From AC-37 sp045805345 (lineage in GTDB: Bacteria > Actinomycetota > Thermoleophilia > Solirubrobacterales > Thermoleophilaceae), in assembly GCA_045805345.1 (NCBI GenBank), contig JBJMLK010000090.1:1-44330 (forward strand): a stretch of 44,330 nt of DNA, given 5' to 3'. Positions 24,600-33,321 of the stretch are shown here, piece after piece. Both the position numbers and the translations under genes were made by a program. Each line of letters opens with the position of its first letter. Positions within the stretch are counted from its first letter, which is position 1. The notes beneath the pieces are model-generated. The model was not told the DNA's origin and did no database searches. It saw only the letters and a program-made list of their open reading frames with translations.

Positions 24600-25330
24600 G
24601 GTCGAAGCCGCAGGATGAACTGCTGCGCCATCAGCTCCGGCCATATGCGCAGGATCGTCTTTACCGCGACGTCCGTGACGCGCGGTAGCGCCCGGCGCAG
24701 CCTGCCTGGTGGGACCTCGATCGGCGAGAACCGTTCCCGCTCGACCTCGAAACCCGCGGTTCGAGCGAGCTCGCGCGCGCTCGCACGCGTGAACCAGCGA
24801 AGGTGCGTGCGATCCATGAGGCCGACGTTCGCATAGTCGAATGATCCGCGCAACAGAGCAAGCCGGACCGGCCACGAGGCGACGTTCGGAATCGAGGCCA
24901 CCACGACGCCCGACTTGGAGAGCACCGAACCTACGAACCTGAGCGTGTCCCAGGGATCGACGAGATGCTCGAGGACATCGCCCAGCAGGACGACGTCGAA
25001 GCTGCCCTCGATTCGGACACGATCCGCCTCCGCCTCGATATCCCCGACAATCACCTGCTCGCAGTGTGCCTCAGCGGCAGCGGCACTCGGGCGGTGGCGC
25101 TCGAATCCGATGACCGTGCAGCCCCGCGTCGTCAACTGCTCGGCGAGATAGCCGATCGCGCATCCGACGTCTAGCACGCGCGCGCCCGGTGGCACCTCCG
25201 CGAGCATCAACTGCGCAGCCGCCGGGAGCCCATAGCGCTTGACGAGCTCGCCGTACGGGGCGACTTCGTGGTCGGCGACGGCCCCGGACGTCACGGTGTG
25301 CGTGCGCGCGTTGAGCACCGCGGGCATCAT
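24590..25330 (-). CDS. SAM-dependent methyltransferase (UbiG/class I)
   Basis: A 246-aa class I methyltransferase. SAM-binding motif I is ARVLDVGCAIGYLAEQL near residue 49, motif II acidic end GFERHRPSA near 75, and motif IV DVVLLGDVLEHLVDPWD near 110. The domain resembles type-11/23 methyltransferases found in polysaccharide and lipooligosaccharide clusters. Two tandem ATGs (25330, 25327) are alternative starts. The gene is intact although its downstream sulfotransferase partner is broken, and they overlap by 10 nt. Confidence 0.9.
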   Translation of the reverse strand: MMPAVLNARTHTVTSGAVADHEVAPYGELVKRYGLPAAAQLMLAEVPPGARVLDVGCAIGYLAEQLTTRGCTVIGFERHRPSAAAAEAHCEQVIVGDIEAEADRVRIEGSFDVVLLGDVLEHLVDPWDTLRFVGSVLSKSGVVVASIPNVASWPVRLALLRGSFDYANVGLMDRTHLRWFTRASARELARTAGFEVERERFSPIEVPPGRLRRALPRVTDVAVKTILRIWPELMAQQFILRLRPCG

Positions 25331-25452
25331 AGGCCTGGCTCTGGAGCGGGTCGGGGCCCACGCGGGCGAAGAAAGTAAGCGGCTGCCGCCGCGTTGCGAC
25401 GCCGTCCGATCGCGACTACCGTGGAACGGATGCTCGGTCTCACGCGTCCGGG

Positions 25453-25739
25453 ATGAAACGCCTTCACCGGTAGGGCCCTACTCGTCGCAGCTACGCTCTG
25501 CCTGGCCGGGACCCGCCGCGGCCACGCCCGTTTCGGCGGCCACGTCTACGGGTTCCACCGTGGACCTGAAGGTCCCGAGGCACGGGCAGTACGTCGGCGA
25601 GACGCGCCAGGAGCGTGAGGCGACGCTGTACGTCGGGAGCCGATCGATCAAGAAGGCCGTGTTCGAGGTCGATTGCGCCCTGGGATCCGGCCGGTGGGTA
25701 ACAAGCCCTCGGCCGCGAATCCGGCCGGACGTTGGGTAA
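25453..25739 (+). pseudogene. Broken secreted-protein gene
   Basis: ATG 25453 gives MKRLHR then a stop; one frame over continues RALLVAATLCLAG, a signal-peptide core; a second shift gives PAAATPVSAATSTGSTVDLK and VPRHGQYVGETRQEREATLY, then SRSIKKAVFEVDC before the sequence ends abruptly 22 bp before the stop of the 1914-aa gene. Order and content match the N-terminal half of small exported beta-proteins common in this group. Two frameshifts in about 25 codons plus the missing 3' half indicate a remnant. Confidence 0.65.
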
Positions 25740-25761
25740 GCCTGCGCGGACCAGAGCCCCG

Positions 25762-28700
25762 CTACGGCTTGCCGTGGTGCCTTCGCGGCGCCTTGAGCAC
25801 GGCCTCGCCCGGCGGTCCGCGACGGTTGCCGCGGCTGACCCCGACCACCCTCACGTGCAGGCCCGTGGTCCTCGCCACGTTGCTTATCGTGAGCGACGTC
25901 CGGCCGTTCGGCACGTAGTAGGACTTCCGGCCGCCGAGGGTGTCGGTGACGCCGACCAGGTAGTACGAAGCGACGCGCGCGGGCCGCCACCTGACGACCG
26001 CGTGCTTGGCCTTCCGCACGATCCGTACGTGCGTCGGTCGGCCGACCGTCGGGTTCGGCGCCACGTATCGGGCGATCACGACGTTCCGGCGCGGGAGACC
26101 GTTCTGCGACACCTCGCCGAGGATCGTGCGCTTCTTGGACCTCGCCTCGCCGGTGAGGTAGTGGAGCGTGCCCTTTCCGCCGACGCGGACGGTGCCGAGC
26201 GTCTTGATCGAGCCCTGGGCGCGCTCCTCGAAGCGCACGACCTGGCCGGCGCGCCGCGCCACCGAGTAGTGCAGCGTCCGCGACGCGCCCTTGCCCGTTA
26301 CGTGGCCCTTGACGCTGGGCGGCGGCAGCAGCGGGGCGATCTGGATCCGGGTGACAGGCGCGGACCCGGCGGCCGTGAGGACCGTCCAGGTGCCGGGCTG
26401 CGGATGCACGAGGAGGGCCACGGTCCGGTCCTCCGCAGCGACGATCTGGCCGATGCCGTTGCTGAACCGGACGCCGTGCGTCGCGCGTGTGAGGTCGTAG
26501 ATCTTGCCGGACGGCGACTTCAGCTTCACGAGCGGCGCGTGACCGGCGCCCTCGAGCGAGACCAGGGCGCCGCGCTGCGACTTGCGCATCGTGAAGCTCG
26601 AGGTGCTGACGGCCGAGCTCCCCACGCTCGCCGACCGCAGCGCGGCCCGCTTGAGCACGGTCTTGTAATCGCCCAAGTCGCAGCCGGTGAAGAGCCGGAT
26701 GTTGGCGATCAGCTGCGGGAGCGTGAGCGGCGGGATCCCGCCGTTGAACCTCACCGCCGCGCCACCGGCCACATGCCCGATGATCGGGACCTTGATCGAC
26801 CCGCAGCCTGCGACGCCGACGTTCGACACGAGCGCGCTCATCGAGATGTCGTCGAGGAACGGCACGCCCTCGATCCCGCCGCTGCCGTCGATCCCGAACT
26901 GGTAGTTGGGGATGCCCGTGCTCGACTTCGTCCTCGCGTCGATGCCGGCCAGCAGGTCGCCCTTCACGAAGATCGGCCCGACGTTGAGGCTCGTTCTCCC
27001 CGCGAGCGTGACGAGCCCGTCCGAGTTTGCCTCGAAGTGGACGTTCACGAGCGGGATGCAGACAACCTGCACGGCCCCGTCGAGAATCGCCCTGAAGAAC
27101 GGATCGCCGCCGAGGAAGACGTTCGCCTTCGTGTCGAAGCCCAGCGTGGCACAGCCGCCGCCGGTCGGGCTCGGCCCGACCGAGAACGTGGCGCCGCCGT
27201 CGATATGCGCGACGTTCCTGAGCCGTCCGTTGATCGTCTGGTCCTCGAAGTGGAAGCCGCCGCCGAGGCTTGTCAGGTAGATCGGCGCGGGTGAGCCGAT
27301 CGGTATCCCGCCCCCGGCGCCGGCCAGGTAGAACACGCTGAGGCCGCGGAACCTGCCCCTGTCGTCGATCGTGAAGTCCTGGACCCTGACGCCCTCCTTG
27401 GTGGGCGGCAGCAGGAAGTCTCCGCTCACGGTGAGCGAATGGTTGTAGTCCACGTCGAGGTTCCCGAGCTTGATCACGCCGAGGTCGGCGGAGGGGAGGT
27501 GCAGGTGGACGCCCTCGAGCGTCAGGTTGCCGCGCAGGTCGCCCTTCAGCACCACGCGGACGCGCGGGCTCGTGTCCGTCTTGTCGGTCTCCGCGTTCGG
27601 GTCGCTGTCGGGGTTCGTCGGCTCCGTCGGGTCCAGGTTGTTGGGCGACGGCGTTGCGGAGGAGTCCTGAAGGAACGGGATAGCGGCCTCCGCGGTGAGC
27701 GTCACCGTGCCGTCGTCGTTGATCTTCAGCTGTGCTGAGGTGCCGGTGATCTTCAACGGCCCGAGGTCGAGCTTGTCGAGCGCTGCGAGCGCCGCGTCGC
27801 GAGCCTCTCTGCCCTTTCCCTTGAGCTCGTCCTTGAGCTGCTTCTTGTAGGCCTCGATGTCGATCGTCTTGCGCAGCTGATCCTCGGCCTGGTTCTTGAC
27901 GTCGCCGATGACCTCGTCGACAGCGCCCTTCGGGTCGAGGGTGATGTCGCCGGCGGCCCCAAGCGCCGTGCGGACATCCGGGTTGTTGAGGATCATCGAC
28001 TGGACGATTTGCCTGTCCTTGGGGGTCCCGTCCTTCGACGCGTTGCCGGCGTCGCTCGGCGTGATCAGGGTCGGGCTCGCGTCGGGCCCCCCGTTCGGCG
28101 CGAGCGTCGTGCCGTTGATCCTCGCCGGCCCCTTCCCGAGGTAGATCTGATCGAGCGCGAAGTTCGCGTGCTCCTTGTCGAACTTGTTCTTCGCCAGCTT
28201 CGCTTCGAGCTCGGCGATCGAGCTGCCGGGAACCTCCGCCAGCGGGTCGATCGGGTCGTCGTCGAACGCGGTCATGGCCGAGCTCGTGTTGATGTACGCG
28301 ACGGTGAGGTCGGTCTGCTCGCCCAGGTTGATGCTGCCGCCGTACGGGTCGTCGGACCCGAACACGTAGTCGGCCGCACCCAGCTGGGCCGTGCCGAGGG
28401 GGACGTCCGTCTCGGCGCTGCCTTCTCGCCGCGAGGCCTTCCGAACGGGCTGGTTATCAGCCATCGTCTTGAGGATCGTGTAGACCGCCGGCGCGGTGTC
28501 CTTCAGGCCCTTGAGGATGTCCGGGTCGACCGCGCGCAGGTTGATCGGGCAGAAGTTGCCGACGATCTGGACGCGGCCGATGTTGCCCGCGTTCACGCAC
28601 GATCCGACCTCGGGGTCCGGCGGCGGCGAGACCGACGACCGGCATGCGAAGACCTGACCGGGTCGGAGCTGGCCCTTTGACCGCGGCCCGGGGTCCTTCT

Positions 28701-31506
28701 TCGTGAGCGGCGGATGGTCGAAGTCGAACTTCGAGTCCGGCCCGCCGGCGTTCCAGTACACGCCGGTCTGCGCACTGTCCCTGTCGACGATTACCGCGTG
28801 CACGTTCCAGTGACCCGAATCCAGCATCGTGCGGACGACCGGCGAGCCGGCCGGGCACTCGGCGTCGATCCGCTGGTCGCCGTCGAAGTCCCACAGCACG
28901 CGCTCCGGCGAAACCGGGGCGAGCTGCATCCTGATCTCGGTCGGGAGCGTGCCCTGCTGGCCGGGCGTGACCGCATTCACCTTGAATCCGAGGTCGGCGC
29001 AGAAGCCCCTCGGCTCGCAGCGGTGGGGCTGACGGTCGCGGCCCCTGATCGGCCCGAGGTACTGCACGCCGTAGCGGCCGATGTCGATGTCGCTCTCGGG
29101 GCTGCGGACGAGGATCGTGCAGAGGGTCCGGAGCTTCAGCGGGTCGAAGTCACTCGGATCGTAGACCGGCGTCTTGTCGGGGATCTTGTCCCGATCGGGG
29201 TAGGTGTTCGCGCAGTACTTGCGCTTGAGGTCGACCGCGTGCTGGAGCCGCGGGACGATCAGGTCCTCGAGCTTGTTCGTGTAGCCGTCGCTGAGCGCCA
29301 TGAAGTTCACGGGGTCGAACTCGTTGCGGCCGCCGGTCTTGAAGAGCGTGCCCTTGCCGACGCCCTGCGGGAGGGGGATCAGCTCCTTGTTCGAGCTGTA
29401 GCCGGCGCTCAGCCCGATCGGGTTCCTGCTCCTGGCGATGCAGTAGATCTCGTGGCCGAGGTCGTCGATCGTCGTCGTGTACGTCGGCCCGACCGCTCCG
29501 GCGATCTTTTGACCGTCGTCGCGCGCCCACTGCCAGCTGTAGTCCCCGTAGTTGTAGCTCCAAGTCCCGGGCGTGCAGCGCGCCTGGCGGCCCGCGGGAT
29601 TCGGGCCGTCCTCGACCTGCATGAAGGGACGCGTCCTGTTCTTCGGGGTGTGCGCCACGATGTGGACGTTGTGCGAGTACACCCCCCACTCGCCGAGGTC
29701 GTTCCTGCCGATCACGCGGCACGCGAGCGCCTCGTCGGCGTCCCCGGGCGAGTGCGTGTGGTACGTCTGGCCCGTCGCGCCGGAGATCTTCCCGGCGTTG
29801 CCGTACCACTCGTAGGTGAAGTTGGGGTTGTTGGTCCAGCTGCCGGGCGCAGCGCCCGGATCGCAGGTCACGTCGTGGCCCGTGCGGAAGTCGCCCTTGA
29901 CCTGGGGCAGGACGGTGTTGCGCGGCGGGCCGAAGTCGGCCTGGAGCGAGTTGCTCCGCGCATCGCCCGTGAAGACGCTGCCGGCGGCCGACACGCGGCA
30001 GCGCACGCGTGACCCCGCGTCGTCGTCCTGCAGCGTGTAGCTCGGCCCCACCGCGTCGTGGATGGCCACCCAGCTCTGGGTGTTGCCGTCGGGCGTGCCG
30101 TGCGGGGCGCGCTCCCATGTGATCCTGTACCCGGAGGCATCGCGGCTCCAGGTCCCGAGCGTGCAGCGCAGGCGGCTGCCGACCTTCGGCGAGCCGGTCA
30201 TCCCGGGGCGACGGAAGTTCCTGGGCGCCTGGCCGTAGGCAGCCACGTGCGTGTCCGTCGGGGGAGGGCTGTCGCCCGATGGCGGCTCATCGTCCTCGGT
30301 CCAGCCGACCACCGGATCCCCGTTCACGAAGCGCAGCTCGACCTTGTGCGCGCTCAGGTTTGCGGCGTGGTTGACCGAGCCCCCGAGCTCGGCCCACCCG
30401 CTCTGGTTGTCGTTCAGCCGCGCCACGCGGAGCTGGAGTGCGGTCCCGTCGTACTCGACCCAGGCCACGTACGGCGTCGAGTTCCTGCCGGCGATGCTCG
30501 CACTGCCCACCTCGCAGAACCCCTGACATCCACCGCCGGGTTGATTGGGATCGTGGTTCAGCGGGCCGCCGCCGATCGTCTGCCAGCTCCCCGAGGCGAA
30601 CCGCTTCACGTGCACGAGGTCGTGCGTGTTCGGGGTGGCGAGCGCCGGACCCTCGGTGTACGCGACGTAGGGGATGCCGCTCACGACCTCGGCGAGCGAG
30701 ACGCTGTTTGCGAGGAGGCTCGGGTCGCTCACCGGACCGCCGCCCTCGGTCACCCATGAGCTCGAGCTCGTGTCGTAGCGCTTGACGTAGGCCTTGGTGC
30801 CCGAGACGCCGGACGTCTGGACGAGCATCGCCACGTACGGTTTGCCCCCGATGTCCGTGATCTTTGCCTGGGGGACGTAGTCGCATTGCGGGACGGTGTC
30901 GTCCGAGAGCGGGCGGGCGCCGGTTCCGACCGCCACCCAGCTCGAGCCGTTCCAGCGCTTGACGCGGGCGGTCAGCTCGCTCTCGGTGCAGTTGCCGTCG
31001 CGCTCGACCCAGGACACGTACGGCACCCCGCCGACGTCGGCGATGTGGGGCGCCTCGGCGGATTCGTTCGTATCGATGTTGAGCGAGCCCCCCACGGCCT
31101 GCCACGTCGTACCTACGAGCCGTTCGACGCGCACGTTGCCGTCCGCCTGCGACACCGCGGCGGCGTAGAGGGTCCCGCCAACGGTCGCGAGGCTCGGGTC
31201 CGACCCGCCGTCGGGAGCGAAGGCCGCGTTCCCGCCGGCGAAGTCCTTCCACGGGTGGGCCTCGAGCGGATGCCCGTCGAAGGCGGCCGTGAACACCCCC
31301 TTCTGGTTCTGGTCGTTCGGGTCGACCCCGTCCCACGCGATCAGCGGCGTCCCGCTCGAGTCGACGAGGTCGAATCCGTCGAACGGCGTGAACTGGTTCT
31401 GGTCCGGCCCGAGCTCGTACCAGCCGCTGGCGCCGAGCGCGGCCGGCGCGGACACGCCCATCGCGACCGCGACGAGAGCAACAACGAGCCGCAGGCGCAC
31501 CCTCAC
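25762..31506 (-). CDS. Giant (1914-aa) secreted multidomain protein with Ig-like repeats
   Basis: The longest gene of the window, entirely open. It starts at a GTG (31506) with a signal peptide (MRVRLRLVVALVAVAMGVSA). Residues 30-420 look like a beta-propeller (repeated xYVAWVEYDG / PYVSWVERDG strands). Three Ig-like repeats at about 430-710 share a pattern of paired Cys with GTWS. Residues 710-1130 are of unknown fold, with several Cys and an Asp-rich FDGDQRIDAEC. A charged helical segment (about 1190-1270) precedes a Pro/Asp/Thr linker, then a beta-rich Gly/Asn domain (1310-1640) resembling AsmA-like repeats, and a C-terminal FnIII-like domain (1820-1905). It probably acts outside the cell as an adhesin or matrix protein; no catalytic motif is seen. 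Confidence 0.9.
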   Translation of the reverse strand: MRVRLRLVVALVAVAMGVSAPAALGASGWYELGPDQNQFTPFDGFDLVDSSGTPLIAWDGVDPNDQNQKGVFTAAFDGHPLEAHPWKDFAGGNAAFAPDGGSDPSLATVGGTLYAAAVSQADGNVRVERLVGTTWQAVGGSLNIDTNESAEAPHIADVGGVPYVSWVERDGNCTESELTARVKRWNGSSWVAVGTGARPLSDDTVPQCDYVPQAKITDIGGKPYVAMLVQTSGVSGTKAYVKRYDTSSSSWVTEGGGPVSDPSLLANSVSLAEVVSGIPYVAYTEGPALATPNTHDLVHVKRFASGSWQTIGGGPLNHDPNQPGGGCQGFCEVGSASIAGRNSTPYVAWVEYDGTALQLRVARLNDNQSGWAELGGSVNHAANLSAHKVELRFVNGDPVVGWTEDDEPPSGDSPPPTDTHVAAYGQAPRNFRRPGMTGSPKVGSRLRCTLGTWSRDASGYRITWERAPHGTPDGNTQSWVAIHDAVGPSYTLQDDDAGSRVRCRVSAAGSVFTGDARSNSLQADFGPPRNTVLPQVKGDFRTGHDVTCDPGAAPGSWTNNPNFTYEWYGNAGKISGATGQTYHTHSPGDADEALACRVIGRNDLGEWGVYSHNVHIVAHTPKNRTRPFMQVEDGPNPAGRQARCTPGTWSYNYGDYSWQWARDDGQKIAGAVGPTYTTTIDDLGHEIYCIARSRNPIGLSAGYSSNKELIPLPQGVGKGTLFKTGGRNEFDPVNFMALSDGYTNKLEDLIVPRLQHAVDLKRKYCANTYPDRDKIPDKTPVYDPSDFDPLKLRTLCTILVRSPESDIDIGRYGVQYLGPIRGRDRQPHRCEPRGFCADLGFKVNAVTPGQQGTLPTEIRMQLAPVSPERVLWDFDGDQRIDAECPAGSPVVRTMLDSGHWNVHAVIVDRDSAQTGVYWNAGGPDSKFDFDHPPLTKKDPGPRSKGQLRPGQVFACRSSVSPPPDPEVGSCVNAGNIGRVQIVGNFCPINLRAVDPDILKGLKDTAPAVYTILKTMADNQPVRKASRREGSAETDVPLGTAQLGAADYVFGSDDPYGGSINLGEQTDLTVAYINTSSAMTAFDDDPIDPLAEVPGSSIAELEAKLAKNKFDKEHANFALDQIYLGKGPARINGTTLAPNGGPDASPTLITPSDAGNASKDGTPKDRQIVQSMILNNPDVRTALGAAGDITLDPKGAVDEVIGDVKNQAEDQLRKTIDIEAYKKQLKDELKGKGREARDAALAALDKLDLGPLKITGTSAQLKINDDGTVTLTAEAAIPFLQDSSATPSPNNLDPTEPTNPDSDPNAETDKTDTSPRVRVVLKGDLRGNLTLEGVHLHLPSADLGVIKLGNLDVDYNHSLTVSGDFLLPPTKEGVRVQDFTIDDRGRFRGLSVFYLAGAGGGIPIGSPAPIYLTSLGGGFHFEDQTINGRLRNVAHIDGGATFSVGPSPTGGGCATLGFDTKANVFLGGDPFFRAILDGAVQVVCIPLVNVHFEANSDGLVTLAGRTSLNVGPIFVKGDLLAGIDARTKSSTGIPNYQFGIDGSGGIEGVPFLDDISMSALVSNVGVAGCGSIKVPIIGHVAGGAAVRFNGGIPPLTLPQLIANIRLFTGCDLGDYKTVLKRAALRSASVGSSAVSTSSFTMRKSQRGALVSLEGAGHAPLVKLKSPSGKIYDLTRATHGVRFSNGIGQIVAAEDRTVALLVHPQPGTWTVLTAAGSAPVTRIQIAPLLPPPSVKGHVTGKGASRTLHYSVARRAGQVVRFEERAQGSIKTLGTVRVGGKGTLHYLTGEARSKKRTILGEVSQNGLPRRNVVIARYVAPNPTVGRPTHVRIVRKAKHAVVRWRPARVASYYLVGVTDTLGGRKSYYVPNGRTSLTISNVARTTGLHVRVVGVSRGNRRGPPGEAVLKAPRRHHGKP

Positions 31507-31606
31507 GGGGCGACACTACGGCCCCTTGTGGGTGGGACGCAACCCGAAAAGGCCCACCCTGTGCGCGAGCGCGCCACCTTCGGCCGGCGCGGCGCGAGGT
31601 TGGCGC

Positions 31607-31649
31607 CTACGGAACCGAAGGTCACAGGTTCGAGTCCTGTCGGGCGCGC
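31607..31649 (+). repeat. Direct repeat, distal copy of tRNA-Arg 3' end (att-like)
   Basis: It matches 21502-21544 at 42 of 43 positions and includes the anticodon loop, T-arm and acceptor 3' strand, but no 5' half, so it is not a functional tRNA. It marks the far end of the proposed island, 16 bp before the stop of the next chromosomal gene on the minus strand. Confidence 0.85.
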
Positions 31650-31664
31650 CTTCTAGAACGCCCG

Positions 31665-32276
31665 TCAGCGACCGGTCCGCAGCCCCTGCGCGCAGTCGTC
31701 CATGAGCCCGGCGTGGAGCTGTGGCTCGCGCTCGGCGAACGCGCGCCAGCCCGCGTCCACGCCCGCGAATGCCAGGTCGAGCTCCGACGCCGCGTCGCCG
31801 CGCACGCCGCCGCCTAAGCGCGAGAGCACACCGACCTTCCGGCCCTCGCGCCGGCAGAGCGCGAGCACCGTCCGTGCCGGGTTGCGCGTCCGCCATTGCG
31901 CGGTCTCGATCGCGTGCCGAAGCCCGTCGTGGCGCGCCTCGGTCTCCCAGCCGACGGGGAGGCCGATCGTGAACAGCGCCCACATCGAGATCCCCGGCGT
32001 GGTCTTGCCCCTGCCGGTCATGCTGAACAGCAGGTGCCCCTCGAGCCCCGGCTGGTCGGCGTAGCCACGCTTGCGGTTGAAGCCGAGCCGGCCGTCCACC
32101 GGGCGCGGGTGGGGCAGCGGAGTCAGGTCGATCGTTCCCTGCTCGCGGAGCGCCCACGCGGCGACGCCCACCAGCTGGCAGGCCAGCGCGAAGTCGTCGC
32201 CGGCACCGAGGCGGTCGCGGAACGCGTACATCACGACACTCGGGGGCGGCCCGCCGGAGCTTGCGAGCTCGTTCAT
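31665..32276 (-). CDS. Hypothetical protein
   Basis: A 203-aa protein with no signal peptide or membrane helix. A mixed alpha/beta composition includes HLLFSMTGRGKTTPGISMWA and ALFTIGLPVGWETEARHDGL. I recognise no family. It starts at ATG 32276, or possibly at the internal MYAFRDRLGAG, and is divergent from the near-leaderless gene at 32300, whose promoter overlaps its first codons. It is the first gene on the chromosomal side of the tRNA-fragment repeat. Confidence 0.65.
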   Translation of the reverse strand: MNELASSGGPPPSVVMYAFRDRLGAGDDFALACQLVGVAAWALREQGTIDLTPLPHPRPVDGRLGFNRKRGYADQPGLEGHLLFSMTGRGKTTPGISMWALFTIGLPVGWETEARHDGLRHAIETAQWRTRNPARTVLALCRREGRKVGVLSRLGGGVRGDAASELDLAFAGVDAGWRAFAEREPQLHAGLMDDCAQGLRTGR

Positions 32277-32290
32277 CGGGCGGTTACACT
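32261..32290 (+). promoter_or_regulatory. Promoter for a near-leaderless transcript
   Basis: TTGCGA (32261-32266) and TACACT (32285-32290) match -35 and -10 elements with an 18-bp spacer. Transcription would begin about 32297-32300, at or just before the GTG start of the next gene, which lacks a ribosome site. It overlaps the first bases of the divergent gene. Confidence 0.55.
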
Positions 32291-32299
32291 CGCGCCGCC

Positions 32300-32689
32300 G
32301 TGGCGGACGACATCGAGCTTCACTACATCGACCAGCAGTCGCCGGAGGCCGCGATCCAGCAGTGGAGGACGAGCCCGCCCCAGCCGGTCCGCGACGGCCA
32401 CTTCAAGGTCGTGGACGAGTCGTACAACTCGCTCACCTACGAGGCGCGCTTCTACGACACGCCCCAGAAGATCCTCATCTTCGCCACGCTCGGCGTGGCC
32501 TGGCTGATGCGGAAGATCGTGTCGATGCAGAGCATCTGGAACTTCACCGTGCGCTTCGACAAGCACGGTGACGGCGTCCAGCAGGCGAAGGTCACGATCT
32601 TCGGGCATGCGCCAGAGGAGACCCGCACCGCGCTCGGCGAGTTGGCTGCCGAGCACGGCGGGGCGGTGGACCTGCGCGTCGGCGCGTAA
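32300..32689 (+). CDS. Small membrane-associated protein of unknown function
   Basis: A 129-aa product (VADDIELHYIDQQSPEAAIQ). One amphipathic-to-hydrophobic segment, KILIFATLGVAWLMRKIV near 60-77, could be a membrane helix or buried core. The C-terminus is alpha/beta (QQAKVTIFGHAPEETRTALG). GTG 32300 was chosen: no ribosome site precedes it, but a good promoter places the transcription start within about 3 nt, so it is likely leaderless. No family is recognised. Confidence 0.7.
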   Translation: MADDIELHYIDQQSPEAAIQQWRTSPPQPVRDGHFKVVDESYNSLTYEARFYDTPQKILIFATLGVAWLMRKIVSMQSIWNFTVRFDKHGDGVQQAKVTIFGHAPEETRTALGELAAEHGGAVDLRVGA

Positions 32690-32708
32690 CGGCGCGCCGC
32701 CGCGCCGT
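32689..32708. terminator. Hairpin terminator between convergent genes
   Basis: A perfect 8-bp stem ACGGCGCG/CGCGCCGT with loop CCGC starts at the last base of the 129-aa gene and ends 2 bp from the stop of the convergent SHOCT gene, so it could serve both. Confidence 0.6.
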
Positions 32709-32709
32709 C

Positions 32710-33297
32710 CTACATCTCCGCGAGGACCTCGGCCCTCTTCGCCTGGAACTCCTCCTCGCTGATCAGTCCCGACTCCTTCATCTCACCAAGCTTCTTCAGC
32801 TTGGCGGCTGGGTCCTCGGCGGCGGCGTTCGCGCGCGCCTGCCGGTACGCATCGTCCGCGGCGTTCCCGTAGGTCGCCTGCATGCCCTCCTGGACGGCGG
32901 CCATGTCGCCCCCCGCCGCGGCGATCGACGCCTGCTGCGCGTCCCACTGCACCGCCACTCGCTGCGGGTCGTTCGGGTCGACCTTGACCGGGATCTCCAT
33001 TCCCACCGTGATCGCGGCCTTCATCCGCGCCGCCGTGAACACGTAGTTGACCTCGTACGGCTCGCCGCCCGGCGGTTGGATCTCGAGCGGGATCTGCATC
33101 GCGAAGCGGTCGCCCGGGACCGGCTGTGTGAAGCCCTTGGCCACGGCCTTGGCCGGCGAGCCGTTCTTCAGGATCTCGCGTTCGCCGCGATCGTCCGCGA
33201 CCGCCGCGATGTCCTTGAACGCGCTCTTCATCGACGGCATTCCGCCGTGGTGGTCTCCAAGCGCCTTCAGGTCCTTCATGCCCTTGAACAGGCCCAT
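32710..33297 (-). CDS. SHOCT-domain protein
   Basis: A 195-aa cytoplasmic protein. The N-terminal 130 residues contain a beta-rich region (MQIPLEIQPPGGEPYEVNYV, GMEIPVKVDPNDPQRVAVQW), and the C-terminus (AKLKKLGEMKESGLISEEEF) is a SHOCT helix-turn-helix. SHOCT is a short oligomerisation domain often found at protein ends. ATG 33297 has GAGGAGGAG 4 nt upstream. It follows a shorter relative after 24 bp, and both share the beta domain, so they are likely a duplicated pair in one operon. Confidence 0.85.
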   Translation of the reverse strand: MGLFKGMKDLKALGDHHGGMPSMKSAFKDIAAVADDRGEREILKNGSPAKAVAKGFTQPVPGDRFAMQIPLEIQPPGGEPYEVNYVFTAARMKAAITVGMEIPVKVDPNDPQRVAVQWDAQQASIAAAGGDMAAVQEGMQATYGNAADDAYRQARANAAAEDPAAKLKKLGEMKESGLISEEEFQAKRAEVLAEM

Positions 33298-33321
33298 GTG
33301 CTCCTCCTCGGAGAGTTGCGC

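Noticed and set aside
25732..27294. 520-aa plus-strand open frame and several others opposite the giant gene
   Set aside because: They are antisense to the 1914-aa gene and have Arg/His/Val-rich compositions typical of GC-rich shadows.
31516..32157. Minus-strand frame containing a DRTRTCDL-like stretch
   Set aside because: That string is the well-known false translation of tRNA sequence, here the displaced tRNA-Arg fragment at 31607-31649.
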